DNA of 24,355 nucleotides from positions 1-24,355 of the forward strand of contig JBBRKS010000049.1 of NCBI GenBank assembly GCA_038231775.1. The letters run 5' to 3'. Both the position numbers and the translations under genes were made by a program. Below the pieces are notes generated by a model. It searched no databases. It was not told where the DNA came from and worked only from the letters and a program-made list of their open reading frames with translations. Positions 1-6,510 of this stretch are shown here, piece after piece. The DNA comes from Stagnihabitans sp038231775 (lineage in GTDB: Bacteria; Pseudomonadota; Alphaproteobacteria; Rhodobacterales; Rhodobacteraceae). The stretch's first letter is position 1. The number at the start of each line of letters is the position of its first letter.

Positions 1-465
1 CGCCTCGGGGTTGACCGCTTCGTGAGCGGCAAGTTCAACAGTCAGACGCTCGGCCCGACGGCACGTTGTGCGGCACAGATGCAGATGGGCGGCAAGCGGT
101 GTGCCGCCCGGCAGGATGAAGCTGCGCAGGGGTTCAAGAGTGGCGTTCATTTCATCTATTTCGGCTTCAAGCCGGTCAACTTGCGGGGCGATGATGCGCA
201 GGCGGGGATAGGGGGCTGTGCCGTCATTCTCGATATCCGGCGTGCACAGGTCAGCGCCAAGGTCGAAGAGGTCGTTCGAGATGCGGGCAAGCGCTGCGTC
301 CATGGCCCCACCTTGCAACCGGGCAAGGCCAACGGTGGCGTTGGTTTCATCGACCGTGCCGTAGGCCGCAACGCGCAGGTCATATTTCGGCACGCGGGTG
401 CCGTCGCCAAGACCGGTTTGCCCGGCATCCCCGGTGCGGGTGTAGATTTTCGACAGAACAACCAT
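1..465 (-). CDS. PduO-type cob(I)alamin adenosyltransferase (3' end beyond window)
   Basis: The enzyme transfers the adenosyl group of ATP to cob(I)alamin or a corrinoid precursor, giving the coenzyme B12 form. It acts in the cytoplasm. The first 155 residues are visible. They show the N-terminal ATP-binding signature TGDAGQTGLGDGTRVPK (residues 11-27), DETNATVG (39-46), SFILPGG (115-121) and the helix CRRAER (135-140), all typical of the PduO/ATR trimeric family rather than the CobA/CobO family. Family members are about 190 residues, so some 35 C-terminal residues lie outside the window. The ATG at 465 overlaps the stop of the upstream HIG1-like gene by one base (TGATG), which indicates translational coupling. 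No stop codon is seen in the window. I am confident of the family; the exact corrinoid substrate cannot be read from sequence. Confidence 0.9.
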   Translation of the reverse strand, partial: MVVLSKIYTRTGDAGQTGLGDGTRVPKYDLRVAAYGTVDETNATVGLARLQGGAMDAALARISNDLFDLGADLCTPDIENDGTAPYPRLRIIAPQVDRLEAEIDEMNATLEPLRSFILPGGTPLAAHLHLCRTTCRRAERLTVELAAHEAVNPEA

Positions 466-677
466 CACGGTGCCCCTTTCGAGCGGGCCCAGGCAAAGAT
501 CACGATGGCGACCACCGCAAGCCCTTGGGCAAGGATGCGCAACTGCATCAGTTTGTTGGCATATTTGCGGTTGAACTCTCCGCCTTTGCCAAAGCTGCCG
601 ATGCCGATCAGCAGGATGACAAGGACGACAAGGCAGACGGCGGAGGCAAACAAAAAGAGCGGATCGTGCAGCAGCAT
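465..677 (-). CDS. HIG1-like twin-transmembrane small protein
   Basis: This is a 70-residue protein with two predicted membrane helices (about residues 6-26 and 46-63). They are joined by a short basic loop carrying GKGGEFNRKYANKLMQLR, which resembles the hypoxia-induced HIG1 domain that is frequent in alphaproteobacteria and mitochondria. HIG1 proteins are linked to respiratory complexes in eukaryotes; a role in this bacterium is inference. I chose the ATG at 677 because AAGGAA lies about 9 bases upstream and the first helix follows at once. A longer reading starting at 791 would add 38 residues of low-complexity character that cross a repeat. The gene is coupled by a one-base overlap to the adenosyltransferase, so both are probably on one transcript. 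Confidence 0.8.
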   Translation of the reverse strand: MLLHDPLFLFASAVCLVVLVILLIGIGSFGKGGEFNRKYANKLMQLRILAQGLAVVAIVIFAWARSKGAP

Positions 678-767
678 GGGCGATGTTCCTTCGGTTGATG
701 CCAGACATAGAGCTTTGGCGGGCAAAAGCGAAGGGCGAAGCGGGCGAGAGGTTTTGAATGCGGCCCT

Positions 768-787
768 AAAAGGGGGCCAGTCCCCGC
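768..787 (-). terminator. Possible intrinsic terminator after the kbaZ cassette
   Basis: Read on the minus strand, a short G/C hairpin (GGGG-ACTGG-CCCC) is followed directly by TTTT, 60-80 bases after the kbaZ stop. The stem is short, so the call is tentative. The hairpin is part of the intergenic repeat at 772-847. Confidence 0.4.
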
Positions 788-847
788 ACATGCCACAAAG
801 CGGGGGCCAGCCCCCGCACCCCCGGATTATTTGGACCTGAATGAAAG
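772..847 (+). repeat. Intergenic G/C-hairpin + TATTT repeat, copy A
   Basis: Two tandem hairpins (GGGGGCCAGTCCCCGCA at 772-788 and GGGGGCCAGCCCCCGCA at 802-818) are followed by CCCCCGGATTATTTGGACC and TGAATGAAA. The tail matches copy C near 12510 almost base for base. This copy lies between the kbaZ stop and the HIG1 gene. It is the only copy oriented opposite to the gene whose 3' end it adjoins. Confidence 0.65.
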
Positions 848-849
848 GG

Positions 850-2112
850 TCAGAGGCAAGCTTTGGAATAGGGGGCGAGGGCGGCGCGGATGGCCGCGAT
901 TGTCAGGGCGTGGGCTGTGGGTTCGGCGCACGCTTCGGGGTTGGTCAGGTTTGGCAGGTATTGGGACAGCAGGGGGGCGGGGATCTTGGTGTCTTTGAGG
1001 CTTTCGAACAGGCGGGTGGTGGCGGCCTGCGCCTGTGGTCGGTTCCAGTAATAGCGGATGCGGTCAGAGTAGGAGAAGTGGCGCATCAGATGCTGCTCGC
1101 GCTGGCTGCCGTGATAGTAGGCCCGCCAGTCGGCTGGATGTGCCTGCATCACGGCCTCCATCGTCTTGGGCAGGGATTGGGCGGGGTAGTCGGTCAGTTC
1201 GGCTGCGATCAGGTCAAGGGCATACAGCGCCTCACGCAGGGCGAAGGTCAGGCCGGGGCCGACTTTCAGGATGGCAAAACCGTCCTGAACAAGGTGGGTC
1301 AGCGCTTTGGTGCTTTGGTAGTCGGTAGAATGCGCCTCATACAGGATGGTGCGCGGGCGTTGGGTCTTGAGGGCGCGGGCGAGGTCCGGGGCGTAGGGGA
1401 TGATATCGGTGTGGCCAAACTCGACCCCCGGTTGGACGACAAGGGCAATGACGCGGGCGAAAGCCGTCAGGTTCAGGTTCTGGAACGCGGTTTCGTGCAG
1501 GGCGAGGGTTTCGGCGGCGTCTTTGGGGTTTGAGATGTCGAGCGTGGTCAACGCGTGGGTTGCACCGCCGGGAACCGGAACCTCGGTTCCGATGATGTAG
1601 GCGGGCGGCGGCAGGTTTTGGCTTTGCGCGCCCAGTTCGGCGGCGTGGGCAAGGCGGGCGGCGCGGGTGGCGATGGTTTGGTTTGACAGGGGCGTGGGGT
1701 CACCCGCACACGACATGCTGGCATCGAGATGCAGCTTGGCAAAGCCAGCGGCGGCATAGTCGTGCGTCATGGTGATAGCTTTGGCCATCGCCTGTTCGGC
1801 GGGAAGGGCGCGCCACGGGTTGGGGCCAAGGTGATCGCCGCCGAACAGGATTTTGTCAGGCGCGAAGTTCAGGCGGGCCGCGATCTTCAGGACAAAGGCG
1901 CGGAAGGCGGCGGGGGTCATGCCGGTATAGCCGCCGTCTTGATTGACCTGATTGCAGGTCGCCTCGATCAGGGCGATCTGGTTGGTGGCTGCGGCCTCTG
2001 TCAGGGCGGCTTCGATCACAGTCGGATGGGCAGAGCAGATCGAGGTGATGCCCTTCGGGGTGCCGTTGGTGTGCAGGGCGGGCAACGACAGCAGAAAATC
2101 AAGCGCGCTCAT
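850..2112 (-). CDS. kbaZ: KbaZ/GatZ family protein (tagatose-bisphosphate aldolase non-catalytic subunit or tagatose-6-P 4-epimerase)
   Basis: The 420-residue sequence follows E. coli GatZ/KbaZ from end to end: GITSICSAHP (residues 21-30), IEATCNQVNQDGGYTGMTP, GGDHLGPNPW, LHLDASMSCAGD, IGTEVPVPGG, VQPGVEFGH, YEAHSTDYQ and LKVGPGLTFALREALYALD. In enterobacteria this protein stabilises the class II aldolase GatY/KbaY and is not itself the aldolase. No GatY/KbaY-type gene, tagatose-6-phosphate kinase or sugar transporter is present here. As I recall, GatZ/KbaZ relatives in agrobacteria have been reported as tagatose-6-phosphate 4-epimerases, and that role would fit an orphan copy better. The gene overlaps the SIS-domain gene by four bases (ATGA), so the two are co-translated. 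It is the last gene of the deoR-agaS-kbaZ unit. Confidence 0.88.
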   Translation of the reverse strand: MSALDFLLSLPALHTNGTPKGITSICSAHPTVIEAALTEAAATNQIALIEATCNQVNQDGGYTGMTPAAFRAFVLKIAARLNFAPDKILFGGDHLGPNPWRALPAEQAMAKAITMTHDYAAAGFAKLHLDASMSCAGDPTPLSNQTIATRAARLAHAAELGAQSQNLPPPAYIIGTEVPVPGGATHALTTLDISNPKDAAETLALHETAFQNLNLTAFARVIALVVQPGVEFGHTDIIPYAPDLARALKTQRPRTILYEAHSTDYQSTKALTHLVQDGFAILKVGPGLTFALREALYALDLIAAELTDYPAQSLPKTMEAVMQAHPADWRAYYHGSQREQHLMRHFSYSDRIRYYWNRPQAQAATTRLFESLKDTKIPAPLLSQYLPNLTNPEACAEPTAHALTIAAIRAALAPYSKACL

Positions 2113-3041
2113 GCCAGAACCACGACCTTGGTCAGGTGGCGGGGTGCGGTGGTGTCGATGTGGCGCGCTTTGGCATGGGCTTCGCCCAGCATTTGCAAAG
2201 CGGGCAAGACCTCGGCACCGCGCAGGGGGGTGGATTGGGTCAGCGGCAGCGTGACATCGCCGGGGCCGCCAAAGCCAATCACAAACGCGCCTTTGGACTG
2301 AAGTTCGGCGACCAGTTTGGCCTCATCTGCGGCGGAGTCGGGATGGTACAGCATGACGACGGCGCTGCTATCGTCGATCAGGGAAACAGGGCCGCGGCGG
2401 TATTCGCCGGGGTGGAAGGCTTGCGGGTAGGTCAAGGCCATTTCCTGCAGCTTCAACGCGCCTTCAAGGGCGATGCCGTACAGCGTGCCTGCACCAAGAA
2501 AGACGACATGGGTTTTGGTGTGGAATGCGGCGGGCAGGTTGGCGGCTGGGGTCAGCAACGCTTCGGCGGAGTGAATCAACTCAGGCGTGGGGGCGTGACC
2601 GGCCAGCAGAATCACGCTGGCAGAGACGGTCATCACAACACCTTCATCCCGGTGGGTCGGGAATTCAATTGCGGCATCGGCGTTTTGCGACAAGGACGAG
2701 CCGGGGGCGCAGGTGGTGCCGGTGACATGAAGGCCCCGGAGCCGCGAGGCCTCTGCGGCCTGAACGGTTTTGGTGGTTTCGCCAGAGCGGGACAGGGCGA
2801 TGACTTTGACCTGTGTTGCTGCGGGCAGATAGCTTTGCGGGCGGATCGTCCACTCTTCGGCGGGGATGGCAAGGGACGGGATGTCGGTTTCGTTCAACGC
2901 GGCGGCAATCGACACGGCAAGGTTATAGCTGGTGCCGCAGCCGAGGATCACGTGGGTCTTCGTGGCGTCGGTCAGGGGCGCGGGCATGGCGGCGTGCCAG
3001 TAGGGGAATTGTTCGGTGATGGAGCGCAGGGTGGCGTTCAT
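2109..3041 (-). CDS. AgaS-like double-SIS sugar isomerase/deaminase
   Basis: The 310-residue protein has two SIS domains. The first contains CGTSYN (35-40) and the phosphosugar-binding SRSGETTKT (84-92). The second contains GAGTLYGIALEGALKLQEM (183-201) followed by HPGEYRRGP (210-218), which matches the RHGP-type motif of AgaS and of the GlmS isomerase half. There is no glutaminase domain, so it should not make glucosamine-6-P from glutamine. AgaS enzymes convert galactosamine-6-phosphate to tagatose-6-phosphate plus ammonia, which would feed the KbaZ-type neighbour. At 310 residues it is shorter than enterobacterial AgaS (about 385), so a fructosamine-type or other aminosugar deaminase is an alternative. 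AAGGA lies about 10 bases before the ATG. It sits 35 bases after the regulator gene and overlaps kbaZ. Confidence 0.8.
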   Translation of the reverse strand: MNATLRSITEQFPYWHAAMPAPLTDATKTHVILGCGTSYNLAVSIAAALNETDIPSLAIPAEEWTIRPQSYLPAATQVKVIALSRSGETTKTVQAAEASRLRGLHVTGTTCAPGSSLSQNADAAIEFPTHRDEGVVMTVSASVILLAGHAPTPELIHSAEALLTPAANLPAAFHTKTHVVFLGAGTLYGIALEGALKLQEMALTYPQAFHPGEYRRGPVSLIDDSSAVVMLYHPDSAADEAKLVAELQSKGAFVIGFGGPGDVTLPLTQSTPLRGAEVLPALQMLGEAHAKARHIDTTAPRHLTKVVVLA

Positions 3042-3076
3042 GGCGGGGGTCCTTCAGTCAAGGGGATCGCGGCGGT

Positions 3077-3907
3077 CTAGGGGATTGGGGCGGTTGAGTG
3101 GACCGTGCCGGTTGAGGGGTTGGCAGCAATCACCGGGATCGCGGCGCCAACGGGAACGGCCTCAGTCACGGGAATTGCTGCGAGGCGGTCACGCCAGTCG
3201 GGGGTAACGGTGTCGGTGATCAGCTGCGTGGCCGGTGAAAGCGGGGCGACGCGGTATGGCAGGGTGCGGCCGAACTTGCTGCTGTCAGCCAGAATCACGG
3301 TGCGAGTGGCGCGGGTCAGCATCAGGGCGCTGGCCCGCGCCTCATCCGCGTCAAGTGAGTACAGGTTCAGATCGGGGGCGATGGCCCCTGCCCCGATGAA
3401 CAGCACATCAAACCACAGGTCAGCCAAAGCGCGTTCGGCCAATAGACCGACGAGCGAGGCGTTCTCGGGACGGTAGCGGCCACCGATCAGCAGGACGGTC
3501 AGGTCCGGCAGGCCGGACAGTTCCTCGGCAATTGGCACACAGTTGGTGGTCACGGTCAGCGGCATGGGCGCAAGCCGGATGCGGCGGGCGAGTTGGTGCG
3601 TTGTGGTGCCAGCATCCAGAAAGATGCTTTGGCCCGCAGCGACGTGGCGAAAGGCAACCTCGGCAATCGCGCGCTTGGCGGACAGGTTGGCCCGGGCGCG
3701 GATAGCAAAGGCAACCTCGCGGCCCGCCCCCTCTGCCAGACGGGCAGAGCCGTGGTCGCGCAGGATATGACCCTGCGCCTCAAGCGCGGTAAGGTCGCGG
3801 CGTATCGTGGCGGCAGAGGCACCAGTGGCCGCAGACAGATCATCGACCGTGGCGGGGCCATGGGCGAAAAGATGGTCACGGATAAGGTCGAAACGGTCGG
3901 TTTTCAT
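3077..3907 (-). CDS. DeoR/GlpR-family transcriptional repressor
   Basis: This 276-residue regulator (from the ATG at 3907) has an N-terminal winged helix-turn-helix. Residues 3-55 include VDDLSAATGASAATIRRDLTAL with the IRRDL recognition helix and GHILRDHGSARL. A DeoRC sugar-phosphate sensor domain follows, with FLDAGTTTHQLA, TTNCVPIAEEL, LIGGRYRPEN and DSSKFGR. Such proteins usually repress a sugar operon until a phosphorylated sugar binds. As first gene of the unit with agaS and kbaZ it is the obvious local regulator. A longer start at 3955 would add 16 unconserved residues. The C-terminal 35 residues (AIPVTEAVPVGAAIPVIAAN and beyond) are unusually rich in Ala, Pro and Val and extend past the normal end of the family. 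An inverted repeat covers its ribosome-binding site. Confidence 0.9.
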   Translation of the reverse strand: MKTDRFDLIRDHLFAHGPATVDDLSAATGASAATIRRDLTALEAQGHILRDHGSARLAEGAGREVAFAIRARANLSAKRAIAEVAFRHVAAGQSIFLDAGTTTHQLARRIRLAPMPLTVTTNCVPIAEELSGLPDLTVLLIGGRYRPENASLVGLLAERALADLWFDVLFIGAGAIAPDLNLYSLDADEARASALMLTRATRTVILADSSKFGRTLPYRVAPLSPATQLITDTVTPDWRDRLAAIPVTEAVPVGAAIPVIAANPSTGTVHSTAPIP

Positions 3908-3935
3908 CCTGCCCCCGGATGAGCCAAGGGCAGGA
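3907..3935. promoter_or_regulatory. Inverted repeat at the deoR-type gene start (possible operator)
   Basis: TCCTGCCC (3907-3914) and GGGCAGGA (3928-3935) are perfect 8-base inverted arms around a 13-base spacer. They abut the ATG at 3907. The AT-rich stretch 3936-3977 just upstream probably holds the promoter of the regulator-isomerase-kbaZ unit. The element could be an autoregulatory operator in DNA or a hairpin in the mRNA that hides the ribosome-binding site. Neither is proven. Confidence 0.35.
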
Positions 3936-3977
3936 CTATTGCAATGCAGGATCAAATTAAATCACATTGGTGACTAT

Positions 3978-4814
3978 TTATGATTGTACTACAAGATTCT
4001 CCAGCGCCTGCGCCACCAGACGGGACAGGTCACGGTGTACCTCTGGCCCGGGAACCAAGGCGGCGGCTTGCGCCTCGGCCGGCGAAAAGGCCATGCCGCC
4101 AAGACCTTGACCGCGCAGATCGGGACGGATCACCGCCTCGACATAAGTGCGCGCCAGCGGGCGGACCGCCGCCAGCATCTCGACATCGACAAGGATCGGG
4201 TCCTGATCCAGATTGGCACGCCGTTCCACCTGTGGCGGTGGCTGATCGGCAACCCAGACCAGCAGCGTGCGCTGCGGCAACCGCGCCAGCAGCTCTTGCA
4301 TCCGCGCCAGCCAAGTGGAGCGCAGTTCGTCAGCCAACACCTCAAACCTGTCAGGCGAGTGGGCCCGCAAGGCGAAAAGCAAATGCCGCGTGAAGGCAAA
4401 TTCGGTGAAATCCACGTCGCGGAACAGGTTGCGCAACAAGAGCGTCGGCCCCAGAAAGCGGTCGTTGCGGCGCGGATGCACGGTATAGTAGCGGTTCGAC
4501 AGATTGGCCGCCCCGACGATCTGCACAACAACTGCCTCAGCCTTGGCGGCGATTTGCAACAGGGCAGGTTCATTCAGGTACAGATCAAGCCCTGCGTTGA
4601 CGTGGCCCAGATTGACGGCAGCGCAGCCGGTTTGCTCTTCCACCAGTTCGGGGAAGGGATCGGGAATGAACTTCCCATAGGTTTCATTGCCGCCCAGATA
4701 GGCGACATAAGGCCGGTCAAGCGACCGACGCGGACCCCGGAACAAGAGGTTCGATGTGCCGTAATGGCACGGAAAATAGTCAAGCGTACCCTCGCTTGCC
4801 AAAGCATAAGCCAT
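3978..4814 (-). CDS. DUF6473-type conserved protein
   Basis: The protein has 278 residues from the ATG at 4814 (MAYALASEGTLDYFPC); a GTG at 4823 would add three residues. I recognise the start LDYFPCHYGTSNLLFRGPRR and YVAYLGGNETYGKFIPDPFP as the DUF6473 family of Rhodobacteraceae, whose function is unknown to me. The pattern GGNETYG followed by CAAVNLGHVNAGLDLYLNEP and VVVQIVGAANLSNRYY has the feel of an SGNH/sulfotransferase-adjacent fold (a Gly-rich turn, then Asn/Asp positions), but I cannot confirm this. There is no signal peptide or membrane segment, so it is probably cytoplasmic. It is transcribed away from hbd and ends 70 bases before the deoR-type gene. It may share or read through into that transcript. 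Confidence 0.72.
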   Translation of the reverse strand: MAYALASEGTLDYFPCHYGTSNLLFRGPRRSLDRPYVAYLGGNETYGKFIPDPFPELVEEQTGCAAVNLGHVNAGLDLYLNEPALLQIAAKAEAVVVQIVGAANLSNRYYTVHPRRNDRFLGPTLLLRNLFRDVDFTEFAFTRHLLFALRAHSPDRFEVLADELRSTWLARMQELLARLPQRTLLVWVADQPPPQVERRANLDQDPILVDVEMLAAVRPLARTYVEAVIRPDLRGQGLGGMAFSPAEAQAAALVPGPEVHRDLSRLVAQALENLVVQS

Positions 4815-4862
4815 AGTACCCACCCAGTCATTTAAACACCCAAGGGAAAGCCTGCCCGATAT

Positions 4863-4876
4863 CCCTTTCCAAAGGG
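4863..4876. promoter_or_regulatory. Inverted repeat in the divergent DUF6473-hbd promoter region
   Basis: CCCTTT-CC-AAAGGG is a 6-base inverted repeat in the 200-base gap between two divergent genes, next to an A/T-rich stretch (4890-4912). It could be an operator for hbd. Nothing in the sequence identifies the binding protein. Confidence 0.2.
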
Positions 4877-5014
4877 CTAAAGGTCCAGTTTGGGGAAAAT
4901 GCTTTGTGTTATGGTCGCGGACCGCGTCGCGCCCGATATGCCGCAGTGCAGCGGCCTTGCTGCGCGGGCCATGCGGCGCTAGGGTGCGGGCCAGTTTGCC
5001 CCGGGGGAAGTGAC

Positions 5015-5890
5015 ATGGCCATTCAGACGGTTGGGATCGTGGGCGCGGGCCAGATGGGCAACGGGATCGCCCATGTCTTTGCGCTGGCGGGCTATGATGT
5101 CTTGATGAACGACGTCAGCGAAGACAGCCTGACCAAAGCGATTGCCACGATTGACCGCAACATCGAACGTCAGGTGACACGCGGCAAGGTCACCGCCGAA
5201 GCGAAGGCCGCCGCGATGGCGCGTGTCAAAACCACGCTCACGATTGCCGATCTTGGCCCCTGCGATCTGATCATCGAGGCTGCGACGGAAAAGGAAAGCG
5301 TCAAGGACTCGATCTTCAAAGCCTTGGTGCCGCATCTGGCACCGCAGACCATTCTGACCTCTAACACCTCATCCATTTCCATCACGCGGCTGGCCAGCCG
5401 GACCGACCGGCCGGAAAAGTTCATGGGGTTTCACTTCATGAACCCGGTTCCGGTGATGCAACTGGTCGAACTGATCCGCGGCATCGCGACCGATGGGCCG
5501 ACCTATGACGCCTTGCTGGCGGTCGTGGGGCGGTTGGGCAAGACGGCGGCGAGTTCTGAGGATTTTCCGGCCTTCATCGTCAACCGCATCCTGATGCCGA
5601 TGATCAACGAGGCGGTTTACACGCTGTATGAGGGCGTAGGGTCGGTCAAGTCGATTGACGAGTCGCTGAAACTGGGGGCCAACCACCCGATGGGGCCGCT
5701 GGAACTGGCCGATTTCATCGGACTGGACACCTGCCTTGCCATCATGAACGTGTTGCATGAGGGGCTGGCCGATACCAAATACCGGCCCTGCCCGCTGTTG
5801 ACCAAATATGTCGAAGCGGGCTGGCTGGGGCGCAAGACTCAGCGCGGATTTTATGACTATCGCGGCGATGTGCCGGTGCCGACGCGCTAG
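5015..5890 (+). CDS. hbd: 3-hydroxybutyryl-CoA dehydrogenase
   Basis: This enzyme oxidises (S)-3-hydroxyacyl-CoA to acetoacetyl-CoA with NAD(P)+, or the reverse, in fatty-acid or polyhydroxybutyrate-linked metabolism. The 291-residue length is typical. An N-terminal Rossmann fold has GAGQMG at residues 10-15. The catalytic part shows SNTSSISIT and GFHFMNPVPVMQLVE, with the family His at 140 and Glu at 152. The C-terminal helical domain has the signature GVGSVKSIDESLKLGANHPMGPLELADFIGLD in broken form across residues 208-240. I chose the ATG at 5015 because GGGGGAAG lies 4 bases upstream and family homology begins there; the frame is open further upstream without similarity. The gene stands alone, divergent from the DUF6473 gene and convergent with the MOSC gene. 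Confidence 0.95.
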   Translation: MAIQTVGIVGAGQMGNGIAHVFALAGYDVLMNDVSEDSLTKAIATIDRNIERQVTRGKVTAEAKAAAMARVKTTLTIADLGPCDLIIEAATEKESVKDSIFKALVPHLAPQTILTSNTSSISITRLASRTDRPEKFMGFHFMNPVPVMQLVELIRGIATDGPTYDALLAVVGRLGKTAASSEDFPAFIVNRILMPMINEAVYTLYEGVGSVKSIDESLKLGANHPMGPLELADFIGLDTCLAIMNVLHEGLADTKYRPCPLLTKYVEAGWLGRKTQRGFYDYRGDVPVPTR

Positions 5891-5895
5891 GGGCC

Positions 5896-5952
5896 AAGGG
5901 TGGGTGGTTTGCACCCCCAGACCCACGATAGTATTTTGCAAGGTGCAATTGG
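5896..5952 (+). repeat. Intergenic G/C-hairpin + TATTT repeat, copy B
   Basis: Right after the hbd stop there is GGGTGGTTTGCACCC, then CAGACCC, then GTATTTTGCAAGGTGCAATTGG. The tail (TATTTTGCAAGG-GCAATTG) matches copies D and E. The hairpin probably also terminates hbd. It occupies the whole gap to the convergent MOSC gene, whose stop codon is at 5953. Confidence 0.6.
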
Positions 5953-6510
5953 TTAGGGGCGGTTGAGAACTTTCAGGCGGTCGGTCAGGCTGACTTCGCC
6001 GTCTTGGTCCACCGAACACAAGATGCCGCGCAGGCGCAGATCGGGGTGGCCGGGCGCTTCGATGAAGGCGCGGGCGGCGGCGCCGTAGCGGACCTTCCAT
6101 TTGGCGCAGGCTTGGTTGAAATGCGCTGAAACTTTCAGGATGGCGGTCCCGGCTTTTATCAGCGTGCCAGTTGGCAGATTGGCCAGACTGCAATCAAGAT
6201 CAGCCACAATCGGGTCACCTGGATGCGGCGTGCCCTCACGGTCGTGCCACACAAGGTCCATCACCCGGACGGGCAGGATAGAGACCTGAATGCCCGGATC
6301 AGGGTCGCCGTTCGCCAGACGCAGCCACGGCGCGGTGGCCCAGCGTTCGCCGGGTATGCCATTTGCGCGGGTCATCGTGATGCGGCTGGGGAAATCCCGC
6401 TCTCCATAGCCCGGACGCAGGCACAGCGAATGGATCGGCGCATCGGTTTTGGGGGCCGACAGGATATGCGGCAAGGCGGCCATCAGGTCGGCCATGGTGG
6501 GTTCGGTCAT
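5953..6510 (-). CDS. MOSC-domain-like protein
   Basis: The 185-residue protein has the MOSC-type core: GDPIVADLDCSLANLPTGTLIKAG (approximately residues 98-121 as a block), then VSAHFNQACAKWKVRYGAAA with the candidate catalytic Cys at 135. MOSC proteins are sulfur carriers or transferases linked to the molybdenum cofactor, using a single conserved cysteine persulfide. The specific substrate here is unknown. The family usually has a His just before the Cys; here the sequence reads AHFNQAC, so a His is present four residues before it. The gene starts with an ATGA overlap on the lytic transglycosylase stop, so the two are co-transcribed, though a functional link is not obvious. It converges with hbd. 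Confidence 0.72.
   Translation of the reverse strand: MTEPTMADLMAALPHILSAPKTDAPIHSLCLRPGYGERDFPSRITMTRANGIPGERWATAPWLRLANGDPDPGIQVSILPVRVMDLVWHDREGTPHPGDPIVADLDCSLANLPTGTLIKAGTAILKVSAHFNQACAKWKVRYGAAARAFIEAPGHPDLRLRGILCSVDQDGEVSLTDRLKVLNRP

Noticed and set aside
22..840. Long open frame on the plus strand across the left end
   Set aside because: It is antisense to the adenosyltransferase and HIG1-like genes, which have clear family motifs, and its translation is low-complexity without any recognisable domain.
2136..3080. Open frame of about 314 codons on the plus strand
   Set aside because: It is antisense to the SIS-domain gene; the Gly/Gln-rich translation is a GC-skew artefact.
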